Below are positions 34,138-48,232 of a stretch of 64,000 nt of DNA, in pieces (positions within the stretch are counted from its first letter, which is position 1; each line of letters begins with the position of its first letter). The stretch is from CANKHA01 sp963750965 (lineage in GTDB: Bacteria > Pseudomonadota > Alphaproteobacteria > Rhizobiales > Xanthobacteraceae), in the NCBI GenBank assembly GCA_963750965.1, contig CAVVSK010000009.1, forward strand, positions 1 to 64,000. The letters run 5' to 3'. The notes beneath the pieces are model-generated. The model saw nothing but the letters and a program-made list of their open reading frames with translations. It made no database searches and was not told where the DNA came from. The position numbers and the translations under genes are program-made.

Positions 34138-35150
34138 GATGCGGCTTCGCCCTGGGCTTTTGCTCGGCGCCTTGCTGGCGGCGATGACGCCGCCGTCGCT
34201 CGCTTCAGGCGCAAGACGCCACTCCCTTCTATAAAGACAAGCAGATCCGCATCATCATCAGCGCCGGCGTGGCCGGCGGCTATATGGAATATGCGCGCAC
34301 GCTTGCCGATCACATGGGCAAGCATATCGCCGGCAATCCAAGCTTTATCGTGCAGAGCATGCCCGGAGCCGGCGGCCTCAATGCCACCAATTATCTCTAC
34401 ACGCAGGCGCCGCAGGACGGCACGACGATCGGCATCGTGCATTCGACCATCCCACTCGCGCCGCTCTGGGGCATGCAGGGGGTGCGCTACGAGACGCTGA
34501 AGTTCCACTGGATCGGCGCCTTCGACCGTGCGCCGGGCGTCTGCCTGATGTGGGCGGCCTCGCCGGTGAAGACCTGGCAGGATATCCTGGAGAAGGGCGC
34601 AACTGTCGGCAGTTCCGGCGCGGGCTCGCAGATGGATGCCTATCCCGCGCTGCTCAACAAATTATTCGGCGCCAAGATGAAGGTGATCGCCGGCTACAAG
34701 GACGGCACCTCAATCTATCTCGCCATGGAGCGCGGCGAAGTGGACGGCCGCTGCGGCGGTCAGATGTCGGCCATCCGGGCGACACGGCCCGATTGGCTGA
34801 CCGAAAAGAAGATCATTGCACCGATCGTCATTGCCATGCAGCGCCATCCCGATTTCCCCGACACGCCGACAGTGCTGGAATTTGCCAAGGACGAGGCGAC
34901 GCGCCAGACGCTGGAATTGATAACCGTCTCACAGGGTCTCGACCGGCCGGTGCTGATGCCGCCGAATACGCCGCCGGCGCGGGTGAAAGAGATCCGCGAT
35001 GCCTTTAGGGCGACCCTGGCGGATCCGGAATTTGTTGCCGAAATCAAGCGTCGCAACATGGGTCTCGACCCGGTCTTCGCCGAAGAGATGACGGCGACGC
35101 TGGCCAAGGCTTTCGAACTCGCCGCCCGACGTTATCGCGACCGCTCGTGA
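34138..35150 (+). CDS. Bug/TctC-family solute-binding protein, frameshift in signal peptide
   Basis: GGGGAGGTGTGCTG before ATG 34138. MRLRPGLLLGALLAAMTPPS is the signal peptide; an extra T near 34205 breaks the frame. The mature protein continues DKQIRIIISAGVAGGYMEYA, then GNPSFIVQSMPGAGGLNATN and GVRYETLKFHWIGAFD to 35150. Total about 337 aa, normal for periplasmic Bug (tripartite tricarboxylate) receptors, which bind carboxylates or related acids. No TctA/TctB genes adjoin, so it is an orphan receptor. A cupin gene follows, so they may form one transcript. Confidence 0.8.
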
Positions 35151-35200
35151 AGCGCTTGGCGGCAGATAAGACAGAACGCAAACGAAAAACGGAGGAATCG

Positions 35201-35689
35201 ATGTCGGACACCCAAATCGCCGCGCCGGATGAGGACTTGCTCAAACGCCATCTGGCGGCCGAAGCCACCGTGAAAAGCTTTCATTATGAGAAGCCGAGCG
35301 GCGTCAACAGCGCGAAGGGCCGGGTCAATCTCGGCAAGTCGGACATCATCCGCGGCGTCGTGCAGATCGTGAAAAAGAACGGCGGCGAAAACAACCTGCA
35401 TTACCATACCAACGCCGCCAGCTTCTGGATGGTGCTGAAGGGGCGTGTGCGCTTCTACGGACCTGATGACGTGCTGATCGGCGAATTCGGCCCGCATGAG
35501 GGCACCATCACGCCGCGCTATGCGCGTTATTGGTTCGAAAATGTGGGCGACGAGGACCTGGAAATCCTGCAGGTAGGCGCGTATGCCGACGCCAGCACGG
35601 ACAGCAGCGGACGCACCAATTCCGCTCCGCAGCGCTACCAGGTGCACACCGCTGACCGCTTTGACGGGGTGATCCAGCCGAAGGGGTAG
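35201..35689 (+). CDS. Single-domain cupin protein
   Basis: 162 aa from ATG 35201 (ACGGAGGAATCG upstream). One conserved cupin barrel with metal motif NNLHYHTNAASFWMVLKG (motif 1: H-H and E/other) and GTITPRYARYWFENVGDEDL (motif 2). The usual Glu of motif 1 and His of motif 2 are not obvious, so metal binding may be altered. Many such cupins act on small aromatic or carboxylic compounds, or bind ligands. Substrate unknown; its neighbour is a Bug receptor. Confidence 0.75.
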   Translation: MSDTQIAAPDEDLLKRHLAAEATVKSFHYEKPSGVNSAKGRVNLGKSDIIRGVVQIVKKNGGENNLHYHTNAASFWMVLKGRVRFYGPDDVLIGEFGPHEGTITPRYARYWFENVGDEDLEILQVGAYADASTDSSGRTNSAPQRYQVHTADRFDGVIQPKG

Positions 35690-35867
35690 CCCGGTCCGCG
35701 GCTTCATCTCCCGAACGCGGCGGATAGTGCCACTCGTGGCCATCAATCGTGCTGATCTTGGGTCACCCGCGATCAGCTGCGGAAAAAGGTTCCGGGCTTG
35801 CAATGGTGCGCGCGATCATGCATGAACAGGCCGCGGCGGACCTTTGGGCCGCCGCTTCCGCTTCTGG

Positions 35868-35943
35868 AGGAGTGTAGCTCAATTGGTAGAGCACCGGTCT
35901 CCAAAACCGGGGGTTGGGGGTTCGAGTCCCTCCACTCCTGCCA
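35868..35943 (+). tRNA. tRNA-Trp(CCA)
   Basis: 76 nt with encoded CCA. Acceptor AGGAGTG/CACTCCT, anticodon loop CTCCAAA (CCA). Placed 110 nt before secE, the classic alphaproteobacterial order. Confidence 0.95.
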
Positions 35944-36053
35944 GGGTGATCAGGCTCGGTCGCGAGTTGCTAACTTAGGGCGCGGCTTGGCCGCCGACAC
36001 CCCCTCCGGATACGGCGCCGTGAAAAGGCGATAATAGAGCGACAGAACAGGTT

Positions 36054-36251
36054 ATGGCTAAAAGCAGCCCATTCAAGTTTTTGCAGGAAGTGCGGGAGGA
36101 GACCGACAAGGTCACCTGGCCGTCGCGGCGTGAAACCTTTGTCACCACCGTCATGGTGTTCGTGATGGTGGCGGTCGCATCCGTCTTCTTTCTGATCGTG
36201 GACCTGTTCGCGCGCAACATCATTACATTGATCCTGGGTATCGCGAGTTGA
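36054..36251 (+). CDS. secE: Preprotein translocase subunit SecE
   Basis: 65 aa, the short single-span form of alphaproteobacteria. FKFLQEVREETDKVTWPSRR is the conserved amphipathic helix; then one membrane span (TVMVFVMVAVASVFFLIVDL). It clamps SecY in the inner-membrane translocon. It is 23 nt before nusG and co-transcribed. Confidence 0.95.
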   Translation: MAKSSPFKFLQEVREETDKVTWPSRRETFVTTVMVFVMVAVASVFFLIVDLFARNIITLILGIAS

Positions 36252-36274
36252 CAGGAGTCTCCGGAATTTCCGCC

Positions 36275-36805
36275 ATGGCTAAGCGCTGGTACATCGTCCA
36301 CGCCTACTCGAATTTTGAGAACAAGGTCGCGGATTCTATTCGTGAGCAGGCCAAGCAGCGCGGGCTGTCGGACCTGTTCGACGAGATCATGGTTCCGAAG
36401 GAAAAAGTCGTGGAAGTGCGCCGCGGACGTAAGGTCGACGCTGAGCGCAAGTTCTTCCCTGGTTATGTACTGGTGAAGATGGACCTCACCGACGAGGCCT
36501 ATCACCTCATCAAGAACACGCCGAAGGTCACCGGCTTTCTCGGTTCGGACAACAAGCCGCAAGCGATCTCGGAGGCGGAAGCGCAGCGCATTCTGCATCA
36601 GGTGCAGGAAGGCATTGAGCGGCCGAAGCCGTCGATTTCCTTCGAAACCGGCGAGCAGGTCCGCGTTTCCGACGGCCCCTTCGCCTCGTTCAACGGCGTG
36701 GTGGAGGAAGTCGACGAAGCGCGCTCGCGCCTGAAAGTGGCGGTGTCCATCTTCGGCCGCGCCACCCCGGTTGAACTGGAATTCGGCCAGGTCGAGAAGC
36801 TCTGA
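36275..36805 (+). CDS. nusG: Transcription termination/antitermination factor NusG
   Basis: 176 aa from ATG 36275; the frame to 36248 is upstream read-through. NGN domain (RWYIVHAYSNFENKVADSIR, FFPGYVLVKMDL) binds the RNA polymerase clamp; KOW domain (GEQVRVSDGPFASFNGVVEE) contacts Rho or ribosomal S10. Length is typical. Confidence 0.95.
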   Translation: MAKRWYIVHAYSNFENKVADSIREQAKQRGLSDLFDEIMVPKEKVVEVRRGRKVDAERKFFPGYVLVKMDLTDEAYHLIKNTPKVTGFLGSDNKPQAISEAEAQRILHQVQEGIERPKPSISFETGEQVRVSDGPFASFNGVVEEVDEARSRLKVAVSIFGRATPVELEFGQVEKL

Positions 36806-37009
36806 TTCGCGCTGCCGGTTTGTCCCCGGCAATGTCGAAAGATGGCCGGGACATAAGGGCGTTTACGCCCGTCTTCCGACGGGCTATGCCCGGCGATGAG
36901 AAGTGAAGTGAAATGAAATACGTGGGAGGTGAGGGCGGCCGCCAGCCGCCAAGATCCGCACCACGGACCCTGCAACCGCCGGCTTCGAGGGCCGGCACAG
37001 GAGTGAGTT

Positions 37010-37438
37010 ATGGCAAAGAAAGTCACCGGTTATCTCAAGCTACAGGTGCCGGCGGGAGCCGCTAATCCCTCGCCGCCCATCGGTCCCGCGCTCGGTCAGC
37101 GCGGTCTCAACATCATGGAATTCTGCAAAGCCTTTAACGCGCAGACCCAGCAGCTGGAAAAGGGGGCGCCGACCCCCGTCGTCATCACCATTTATGCCGA
37201 CCGTTCTTTCACCTTCGAGATGAAGACGCCGCCGGTGTCCCACTTCCTGAAAAAGGCAGCGGGTCTCACCGCGGGCTCGAAAACGCCGGGCCGCGACAAG
37301 GCCGGCGCCGTGACCAAGGCGCAGGTGCGCGAGATCGCGGAAAAAAAGATGAAGGACCTGAACTGCGGCACGGTCGAAGCGGCCATGCGCATGATTGAGG
37401 GTTCCGCCCGTTCCATGGGCCTTGAGGTGAGGGAGTAA
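37010..37438 (+). CDS. rplK: 50S ribosomal protein L11
   Basis: 142 aa; binds the GTPase-centre region of 23S rRNA. AAKKVTGYLKLQVPAGAANP then PPIGPALGQRGLNIMEFCKA, with the RNA-binding C-terminal half ending in EGSARSMGLEVRE. The 204 nt after nusG include a GC-rich structured leader (GAGGGCGGCCGCC, GGCACAGGAG), where L1 feedback on rplK-rplA may act, as in other bacteria (inferred). Confidence 0.95.
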   Translation: MAKKVTGYLKLQVPAGAANPSPPIGPALGQRGLNIMEFCKAFNAQTQQLEKGAPTPVVITIYADRSFTFEMKTPPVSHFLKKAAGLTAGSKTPGRDKAGAVTKAQVREIAEKKMKDLNCGTVEAAMRMIEGSARSMGLEVRE

Positions 37439-37443
37439 GGGTC

Positions 37444-38142
37444 ATGGCAACGCTCGGAAAGCGTTTGAAGAAGGCCCGCGAAGGCATTGATCGCACCAAG
37501 CTTTATCCCCTCGCAGAGGCGGTGAAACTGGTGAAGGCCCGCGCGACCGCGAAGTTCGATGAGACGATCGAAGTCGCGATGAATCTCGGTGTCGATCCAC
37601 GTCACTCCGACCAGATGGTCCGCGGCGTCGTCAGCCTGCCGAACGGCTCCGGCCGTACGGTGCGCGTCGGCGTGTTCGCCCGTGGCGCCAAGGCCGACGA
37701 GGCCCGGGCAGCCGGCGCCGATGTCGTCGGCGCTGAGGATCTTGTGGAGAAGGTCAACGGCGGGGAGATCAATTTCGACCGCTGTATTGCCACGCCTGAC
37801 ATGATGCCTCTGGTTGGCCGCCTGGGTAAGGTGCTCGGTCCGCGCGGCATGATGCCCAACCCGAAGGTGGGCACCGTGACTATGGACATCACCAATGCGG
37901 TGAAGGGGGCCAAGGGCGGTTCGGTGGAATTCCGCGTCGAGAAGGCCGGCATCGTGCAGGCCGGCGTTGGCAAGGCCTCCTTCCAGGAGAACCAACTGGT
38001 TGAGAACATTAAGGCTTTGGCTGATGCGGTGCAGAAGGCCAAGCCGCCGGGGGCAAAGGGCCACTACATCAACCGGGTGGCGATCTCCTCCTCTCAGGGG
38101 CCTGGCGTAAAAATTGAGCTTTCATCGTTATTTGGGGGCTGA
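37444..38142 (+). CDS. rplA: 50S ribosomal protein L1
   Basis: 232 aa. Forms the L1 stalk and represses its own operon. TIEVAMNLGVDPRHSDQMVR, then LGKVLGPRGMMPNPKVGTVT and the end SSQGPGVKIELSSLFG are typical. 5 nt after rplK. Confidence 0.95.
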   Translation: MATLGKRLKKAREGIDRTKLYPLAEAVKLVKARATAKFDETIEVAMNLGVDPRHSDQMVRGVVSLPNGSGRTVRVGVFARGAKADEARAAGADVVGAEDLVEKVNGGEINFDRCIATPDMMPLVGRLGKVLGPRGMMPNPKVGTVTMDITNAVKGAKGGSVEFRVEKAGIVQAGVGKASFQENQLVENIKALADAVQKAKPPGAKGHYINRVAISSSQGPGVKIELSSLFGG

Positions 38143-38167
38143 CGCGGCGGAAAATTCCTCCTATATA
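38139..38167 (+). promoter_or_regulatory. Probable rplJ promoter
   Basis: CTGACG (38139-38144), 17 nt, TATATA (38162-38167). It overlaps the rplA stop and precedes the rplJ leader. Confidence 0.5.
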
Positions 38168-38545
38168 GGGGCGATCACGATAGAGAGGCCTTCACACGAC
38201 CGGTGGTTTGCCGGAAGGAGATGAAGCTTAAAGAGATCCGGTCCGGCTGCCGCTGGTCCGGAAAGACCGGGGGTTTTCGCCTCCGGTCATCGTCCTGTCC
38301 GAGACTGCAGGTGCCTGACTTCTCAGGCTTAATTTCCTGCACAGACGGGTGAGACCGAATTCGGGATGCCTTCGGGCGCCCATAGACGGTTCGAACCTCG
38401 AACGGAATCCGGCGCGGTTAGTCGCGTCCGGGCAGGGCATGTGAGCGTCGTCCTGCCCTGATTCGTCAGAAATGGGCGGACGGCATGTGCAACCCGGCGG
38501 TTGCTCGTGCTGTGCACGTAGACCGCCAACCGGAAAGAGCTTGCT
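38168..38545 (+). promoter_or_regulatory. rplJL leader, probable L10-binding RNA
   Basis: 378 nt without a gene, GC-rich and full of complementary runs (GGTCCGGAAAGACC; CCGGTCATCG; TGCACGTAGACCGCC). In other bacteria the L10-(L12)4 complex binds here and represses translation of rplJ. The assignment rests on position and length; I have not folded it. Confidence 0.5.
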
Positions 38546-39064
38546 GTGGATCGAGCGGAAAAAAAAGAGACCGTCGCGGCGTTAAACGAGGCCTTCAAGG
38601 CCACGAACGTCGTCGTCGTTGCTCACTATTCCGGCCTCACCGTAGCCCAGATGCAGATTCTGCGTAAGCAGATGAAGCAGGCGGGCGCCTCGGTGAAAGT
38701 CGCGAAGAACCGCCTCGCCAAGATTGCTCTTGAGGGTACGGACGTTGCCTCCATCGCGCCCTTGCTGAAGGGGCCGACAGTGATTGCCTTCTCGGGCGAT
38801 CCGGTGGCTGCGCCGAAGGTCGCCGTCGATTTCGCCAAGGCGAACGAACGGTTCGTCATCCTCGGCGGATCGATGGGCAAGACCTCCCTGAATCCGGACG
38901 GCGTCAAGGCTCTGGCCGCGTTGCCGTCGCTGGATGAACTGCGGGCGAAGATCGTCGGGCTTATTCAGGCCCCGGCGACCAAGATCGCCCAGGTTATCAA
39001 CGCTCCGGCCGCGAAGGTCGCGCGTGTTGTTCAGGCTTATGCCTCAAAGAGCGAAGCGGCGTGA
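38546..39064 (+). CDS. rplJ: 50S ribosomal protein L10
   Basis: 172 aa, GTG start at 38546 with GGAAAGAG upstream. DRAEKKETVAALNEAFKATN then VVVVAHYSGLTVAQMQILRK, ending in the flexible helix that binds L7/L12 dimers (ARVVQAYASK). Confidence 0.95.
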   Translation: MDRAEKKETVAALNEAFKATNVVVVAHYSGLTVAQMQILRKQMKQAGASVKVAKNRLAKIALEGTDVASIAPLLKGPTVIAFSGDPVAAPKVAVDFAKANERFVILGGSMGKTSLNPDGVKALAALPSLDELRAKIVGLIQAPATKIAQVINAPAAKVARVVQAYASKSEAA

Positions 39065-39112
39065 GGCCCTTCGCAATCTCGAATGGTTCGAACCTAAAAG
39101 GACTGTGTTCCA

Positions 39113-39487
39113 ATGGCTGATTTGTCCAAGATCGTAGACGACCTGTCGGGCCTCACCGTTATGGAGGCCTCCGAGCTTGCCAAGATGCTCGAAGAGAAGT
39201 GGGGCGTGACTGCCGCGGCCGCTGTGGCCGTTGCCGCTGCTCCCGGTGGCGCTGCCGCCGCTCCGGCTGAAGAGAAGACCGATTTCACCGTCGTGCTGAC
39301 CGCCGCCGGTGACAAGAAGATCGAAGTCATCAAGGAAGTGCGTGCGATCACCGGCCTGGGCCTGAAGGAAGCCAAGGATTTGGTCGAAGGCGCGCCGAAG
39401 ACCGTCAAGGAAGGCGCCAACAAGGATGACGCCGCCAAGATCAAGGCCCAGCTTGAAAAGGTGGGTGCCAAGGTCGAGCTCAAGTAA
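39113..39487 (+). CDS. rplL: 50S ribosomal protein L7/L12
   Basis: 124 aa. N-terminal dimer helix (SKIVDDLSGLTVMEASELAK), Ala-rich hinge (about 35-53) and C-terminal factor-binding domain (KTDFTVVLTAAGDKKIEVIK, GLGLKEAKDLVEGAPK). Recruits translation GTPases. 48 nt after rplJ. Confidence 0.96.
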   Translation: MADLSKIVDDLSGLTVMEASELAKMLEEKWGVTAAAAVAVAAAPGGAAAAPAEEKTDFTVVLTAAGDKKIEVIKEVRAITGLGLKEAKDLVEGAPKTVKEGANKDDAAKIKAQLEKVGAKVELK

Positions 39488-39508
39488 GGGTTCAAAGTGC
39501 TGTGATCT

Positions 39509-39524
39509 CGGGGCGATCGCCCCG
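39509..39524 (+). promoter_or_regulatory. Palindrome between rplL and rpoB
   Basis: CGGGGCGATCGCCCCG, perfectly symmetric, without a T-run. It could be a partial attenuator or processing hairpin, as E. coli has between rplL and rpoB. The remaining gap to 39736 holds no gene. Confidence 0.45.
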
Positions 39525-39736
39525 GGATCGCCACGTTCTGATGGGTGATCCGCCGCATTCCTGAAGTTGATTTCGCGACGGGCGGGCCACTCGAGTGATG
39601 GCGTAACAAAAGCGCCGCGCAATTCGGATTCCCCGAAATTGCGCTTTACCCGGACGTCGGAAGCCGCTCCGCCGTCAAAGGGTCCCCGGGTCCCGGCAGT
39701 TCCTGCCGAGACGGCATGGCGAAGCGAGAGGCCACG

Positions 39737-42700
39737 ATGGCGCAGACTTTTACCGGTCGCAAGAGAGTTCGGAAGTTCTTCGGAAAAATTCAGGAAGTCG
39801 CAGAGATGCCGAACCTCATTGAGGTTCAAAAGGCGTCCTATGACCAGTTCTTGCTCGTCCAGGAGCCTCCCGGCGGCCGTCCCGATGAAGGATTGCAGGC
39901 CGTGTTCCGGTCGGTATTTCCGATCTCCGACTTTTCAAATTCCTCCATGCTGGAATTCGTCCGCTACGAATTCGAGCCGCCGAAATATGACGTCGACGAA
40001 TGCCGTCAGCGCGGCATGACCTATGCCGCGCCGCTGAAGGTGACGCTGCGGCTGATCGTGTTCGATATTGACGAAGAGACCGGCGCGCGTTCCGTCAAGG
40101 ACATCAAGGAGCAGGACGTCTACATGGGCGACATCCCGCTCATGACGATGAACGGCACCTTCGTGGTGAACGGCACCGAGCGCGTAATCGTTTCGCAAAT
40201 GCACCGTTCGCCCGGCGTGTTCTTCGATCACGATAAGGGCAAGACGCATTCGTCCGGCAAGCTGCTGTTCGCCGCCCGCATCATCCCGTATCGCGGCTCG
40301 TGGCTCGACATCGAATTTGACGCCAAGGACATCGTGCATGCGCGCATCGACCGCCGCCGCAAGATTCCGGTGACCTCGCTGCTGCAGGCGCTCGGCCTCG
40401 ACGCCGAGGAGATCCTGCGCACTTTCTACAAGCACGTCGTCTATAAGCGCGCCAAGGAAGGCTGGCGCGTGCCGTTCGACGCCAACCGTCTGCGCGGCTA
40501 CAAGGCCGTCAACGATCTGGTCGACGCCGACACCGGCAAGGTGGTGGTGGAGGCCGGCAAGAAGATCACCGTGCGTCACGCGCGTCAGCTCTCTGAAAAG
40601 GGGCTGAAGGCGCTGCGTATGGCGGACGAAGAGCTGATCAGCCACTACATCGCGGAAGACCTGGTGAACCCGAAAACCGGCGAGATCTATGCCGAGGCGG
40701 GTGAGGAAATCACCGAGAAGACGCTGAAGGTGATCAATGAGGCCGGGCTGAAAGAGCTGCCCGTGCTCGATATCGATCACGTCAATATCGGCGCCTATAT
40801 TCGCAACACGCTGATGGTCGACAAGAACTCCTCGCGTGAGGAAGCGCTGTTCGACGTCTATCGCGTGATGCGTCCGGGCGAGCCGCCGACGCTCGACACC
40901 GCGCAGGCGATGTTCCAGTCGCTGTTTTTCGACAGCGAGCGCTACGATCTGTCTGCGGTCGGCCGCGTCAAGATGAACATGCGTCTCGACCTCGACGCCG
41001 AGGATACCGTTCGCATCCTGCGCAAGGATGACATTATCGCGGTCATCCGCACGCTGGTCGATCTGCGGGATGGCAAGGGCGAGATCGACGATATCGACCA
41101 CCTCGGCAACCGCCGGGTGCGCTCGGTTGGCGAGCTGATGGAGAACCAATACCGCATCGGCCTGCTACGCATGGAGCGGGCGATCAAGGAGCGCATGTCA
41201 TCGGTCGATATCGACACGGTGATGCCGCAGGATTTGATCAACGCCAAGCCGGCTGCTGCTGCGGTGCGCGAATTCTTCGGTTCGTCCCAGCTCTCGCAGT
41301 TCATGGACCAGACCAATCCGCTGTCGGAGATCACGCACAAGCGGCGTCTCTCCGCGCTCGGGCCGGGCGGTCTTACCCGCGAGCGCGCGGGCTTCGAGGT
41401 GCGCGACGTGCATCCGACGCATTACGGCCGTATCTGCCCAATCGAAACGCCGGAAGGGCCCAATATCGGCCTGATCAATTCGCTCGCAACCTATGCGCGC
41501 GTGAACAAATACGGCTTCGTGGAAACGCCTTATCGCAAGGTGAAGGATGGCCGCGTCACCGACGAGGTGGTCTATCTCTCGGCGATGGAGGAAGGCCGCT
41601 ATTCGGTCGCGCAGGCCAACGTGCCGCTCGACGGCAGGGGCCGCTTCACCGAGGATTTGATCGTATGCCGTGACGGCGGCAATCGCGACGTCCATATGGT
41701 GCCGCGCGAAAAGGTCGAGTTCATGGATGTGTCGCCGAAGCAGCTCGTTTCGGTCGCCGCGGCGCTCATCCCCTTCCTGGAGAATGACGACGCCAACCGC
41801 GCGCTGATGGGCTCCAACATGCAGCGGCAAGCGGTGCCGCTTGTTCGTGCGGAGGCGCCGTTCGTCGGCACCGGCATGGAGGGCATTGTCGCGCGCGACT
41901 CCGGCGCCGCTATCGCGGCCCGCCGCACCGGCGTGATCGATCAGGTCGACGCCACCCGTATCGTGGTGCGCGCGACCGAGGAGACCGATCCGTCAAAGTC
42001 GGGCGTCGATATCTACCGGCTGATGAAATACCAGCGCTCCAACCAGAATACCTGCATCAACCAGCGTCCACTGGTGAAGGTGGGCGATCAGGTAAAGAGG
42101 GGCGACATCATCGCTGACGGTCCTTCGACCGATCTTGGCGAACTGGCACTCGGCCGCAACGTGCTGGTCGCTTTCATGCCGTGGAACGGCTACAACTTCG
42201 AGGACTCGATCCTTCTTTCCGAGCGCATCGTCAAGGACGACGTCTTCACTTCGATCCATATCGAGGAATTCGAAGTGATGGCGCGCGACACCAAGCTCGG
42301 GCCGGAGGAAATCACGCGCGACATTCCGAACGTGTCGGAAGAGGCGCTGAAGAATCTCGACGAAGCCGGCATCGTCTATATCGGCGCGGAAGTGCGCGCC
42401 GGCGACATCCTTGTGGGCAAGATCACGCCCAAGGGCGAAAGCCCGATGACGCCGGAAGAAAAGCTTCTGCGCGCCATCTTCGGCGAAAAGGCCTCCGACG
42501 TGCGCGACACCTCGTTGCGCGTGCCGCCGGGAGTGCAGGGCACGGTCGTCGAAGTGCGGGTGTTCAACCGGCATGGCGTCGACAAGGACGAGCGCGCGCT
42601 CGCCATCGAACGCGAGGAGATCGAGCGACTCGCCAAGGACCGCGACGACGAACAAGCGATCCTCGACCGCAACGTCTATGGCCGTCTCGCCGAGCTGCTG

Positions 42701-43858
42701 GAAGGCCGTCAGGGCATTGCCGGTCCTAAGGGCTTCAAGAAGGACTCCAAGATCACCCGCGCGGTGCTCGAGGAATATCCGCGCTCGCAGTGGTGGCAGT
42801 TTGCCTCGCCGAACGACAAGCTGATGGCCGAGATCGAAGCCATCCGCAAACAATACGACGAGAGCAAGAAGCGGCTGGAACAGCGCTTCCTCGACAAGGT
42901 CGAGAAGCTGCAGCGCGGCGACGAACTGCCGCCCGGCGTGATGAAGATGGTCAAGGTCTTCGTCGCGGTAAAGCGCAAGATCCAGCCCGGCGACAAGATG
43001 GCCGGCCGCCACGGCAACAAGGGCGTGGTGTCACGGATCGTGCCGGCGGAAGACATGCCGTTCCTCGCGGACGGCACCCCGGTTGACGTCGTGCTCAATC
43101 CGCTCGGCGTGCCGAGCCGCATGAACGTCGGACAGATCCTGGAAACCCATCTCGGTTGGGCCTGCGCCGGTCTTGGTCTGAAGATTGGCCACGCGGTCGA
43201 TGTCTACAACGGCAAGAAAGAGATCAAGCCGCTGAAGGACATCCTGAAGAGGGTCTATGGCGACGAGGAGACCATCAAGTCACTCGGCGACAAGGACCTG
43301 GTTGAGCTCGGCACCAATCTGCGCCACGGCGTGCCGATCGCGACCCCGGTGTTCGACGGCGCCAAGGAGGCCGACATCGAGCACATGCTCGATCTCGCCG
43401 GCCTCGATCACTCGGGCCAGTCGACCGTCTATGACGGCCGCACTGGCGATACCTTCGATCGAAAGGTAACGGTGGGCTACATCTATATGCTCAAGCTCCA
43501 CCATCTCGTGGACGACAAGATCCACGCCCGTTCGATTGGTCCTTACTCGCTCGTCACCCAGCAACCATTGGGCGGCAAGGCGCAGTTCGGCGGTCAGCGG
43601 TTCGGCGAGATGGAGGTGTGGGCGCTGGAGGCTTATGGCGCTGCCTATACCTTGCAGGAAATGCTGACGGTGAAGTCGGACGACGTAGCCGGCCGCACCA
43701 AGGTCTACGAGGCGATCGTGCGCGGCGACGACACCTTCGAGGCGGGTATTCCCGAGTCGTTCAACGTGCTGGTCAAGGAAATGCGTTCGCTCGGCCTCAA
43801 CGTCGACCTCCACAACTCCAAGCTGGAGCGCGGGGCCGGCCAGGAAGCGGCGGAGTAA
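39737..43858 (+). CDS. rpoB: RNA polymerase beta subunit
   Basis: 1373 aa from ATG 39737 (an in-frame ATG at 39716 adds 7 residues). Intact across its length. Start AQTFTGRKRVRKFFGKIQEV; rifampicin pocket FFGSSQLSQFMDQTNPLSEI then HKRRLSALGPGGLTRERAGF, with no unusual residue in the cluster I can see. Later blocks are GDKMAGRHGNKGVVSRIVPA and the end GQRFGEMEVWALEAYGAAYT. Forms half of the active-site cleft. Confidence 0.97.
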   Translation: MAQTFTGRKRVRKFFGKIQEVAEMPNLIEVQKASYDQFLLVQEPPGGRPDEGLQAVFRSVFPISDFSNSSMLEFVRYEFEPPKYDVDECRQRGMTYAAPLKVTLRLIVFDIDEETGARSVKDIKEQDVYMGDIPLMTMNGTFVVNGTERVIVSQMHRSPGVFFDHDKGKTHSSGKLLFAARIIPYRGSWLDIEFDAKDIVHARIDRRRKIPVTSLLQALGLDAEEILRTFYKHVVYKRAKEGWRVPFDANRLRGYKAVNDLVDADTGKVVVEAGKKITVRHARQLSEKGLKALRMADEELISHYIAEDLVNPKTGEIYAEAGEEITEKTLKVINEAGLKELPVLDIDHVNIGAYIRNTLMVDKNSSREEALFDVYRVMRPGEPPTLDTAQAMFQSLFFDSERYDLSAVGRVKMNMRLDLDAEDTVRILRKDDIIAVIRTLVDLRDGKGEIDDIDHLGNRRVRSVGELMENQYRIGLLRMERAIKERMSSVDIDTVMPQDLINAKPAAAAVREFFGSSQLSQFMDQTNPLSEITHKRRLSALGPGGLTRERAGFEVRDVHPTHYGRICPIETPEGPNIGLINSLATYARVNKYGFVETPYRKVKDGRVTDEVVYLSAMEEGRYSVAQANVPLDGRGRFTEDLIVCRDGGNRDVHMVPREKVEFMDVSPKQLVSVAAALIPFLENDDANRALMGSNMQRQAVPLVRAEAPFVGTGMEGIVARDSGAAIAARRTGVIDQVDATRIVVRATEETDPSKSGVDIYRLMKYQRSNQNTCINQRPLVKVGDQVKRGDIIADGPSTDLGELALGRNVLVAFMPWNGYNFEDSILLSERIVKDDVFTSIHIEEFEVMARDTKLGPEEITRDIPNVSEEALKNLDEAGIVYIGAEVRAGDILVGKITPKGESPMTPEEKLLRAIFGEKASDVRDTSLRVPPGVQGTVVEVRVFNRHGVDKDERALAIEREEIERLAKDRDDEQAILDRNVYGRLAELLEGRQGIAGPKGFKKDSKITRAVLEEYPRSQWWQFASPNDKLMAEIEAIRKQYDESKKRLEQRFLDKVEKLQRGDELPPGVMKMVKVFVAVKRKIQPGDKMAGRHGNKGVVSRIVPAEDMPFLADGTPVDVVLNPLGVPSRMNVGQILETHLGWACAGLGLKIGHAVDVYNGKKEIKPLKDILKRVYGDEETIKSLGDKDLVELGTNLRHGVPIATPVFDGAKEADIEHMLDLAGLDHSGQSTVYDGRTGDTFDRKVTVGYIYMLKLHHLVDDKIHARSIGPYSLVTQQPLGGKAQFGGQRFGEMEVWALEAYGAAYTLQEMLTVKSDDVAGRTKVYEAIVRGDDTFEAGIPESFNVLVKEMRSLGLNVDLHNSKLERGAGQEAAE

Positions 43859-43865
43859 CGGTTAC

Positions 43866-43895
43866 GGGAGCGGCGAGGGCGCCGCTCCCCGTTTT
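43866..43895 (+). terminator. Stem-loop between rpoB and rpoC
   Basis: GGGAGCGGCG (43866-43875), loop AGGG, CGCCGCTCCC (43880-43889), then CGTTTTG. A perfect 10-bp stem with a weak T-run, so it may attenuate or mark an RNA processing site rather than stop rpoC transcription fully. Confidence 0.55.
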
Positions 43896-43962
43896 GCCCG
43901 CAGCGGCGGGCTGACACAGAAGCGAATTTTGCGGCCGCCGAGGCGGCCAAGCGGAGATGGCA

Positions 43963-48169
<4,207 letters not shown>

Positions 48170-48200
48170 GTCTCCCGCTTTCGGGCAAAATGAAAATGGA

Positions 48201-48232
48201 AAGGACCGCCTCCGGGGCGGCCCTTTTGTTTT
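48201..48232 (+). terminator. Terminator after rpoC
   Basis: AAGG(A)CCGCC (48201-48210), loop TCCGG, GGCGG(C)CCTT (48216-48225), with one A.C mismatch, followed by TTTTGTTTT. Ends the rplJL-rpoBC transcript 31 nt after rpoC. Confidence 0.75.
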
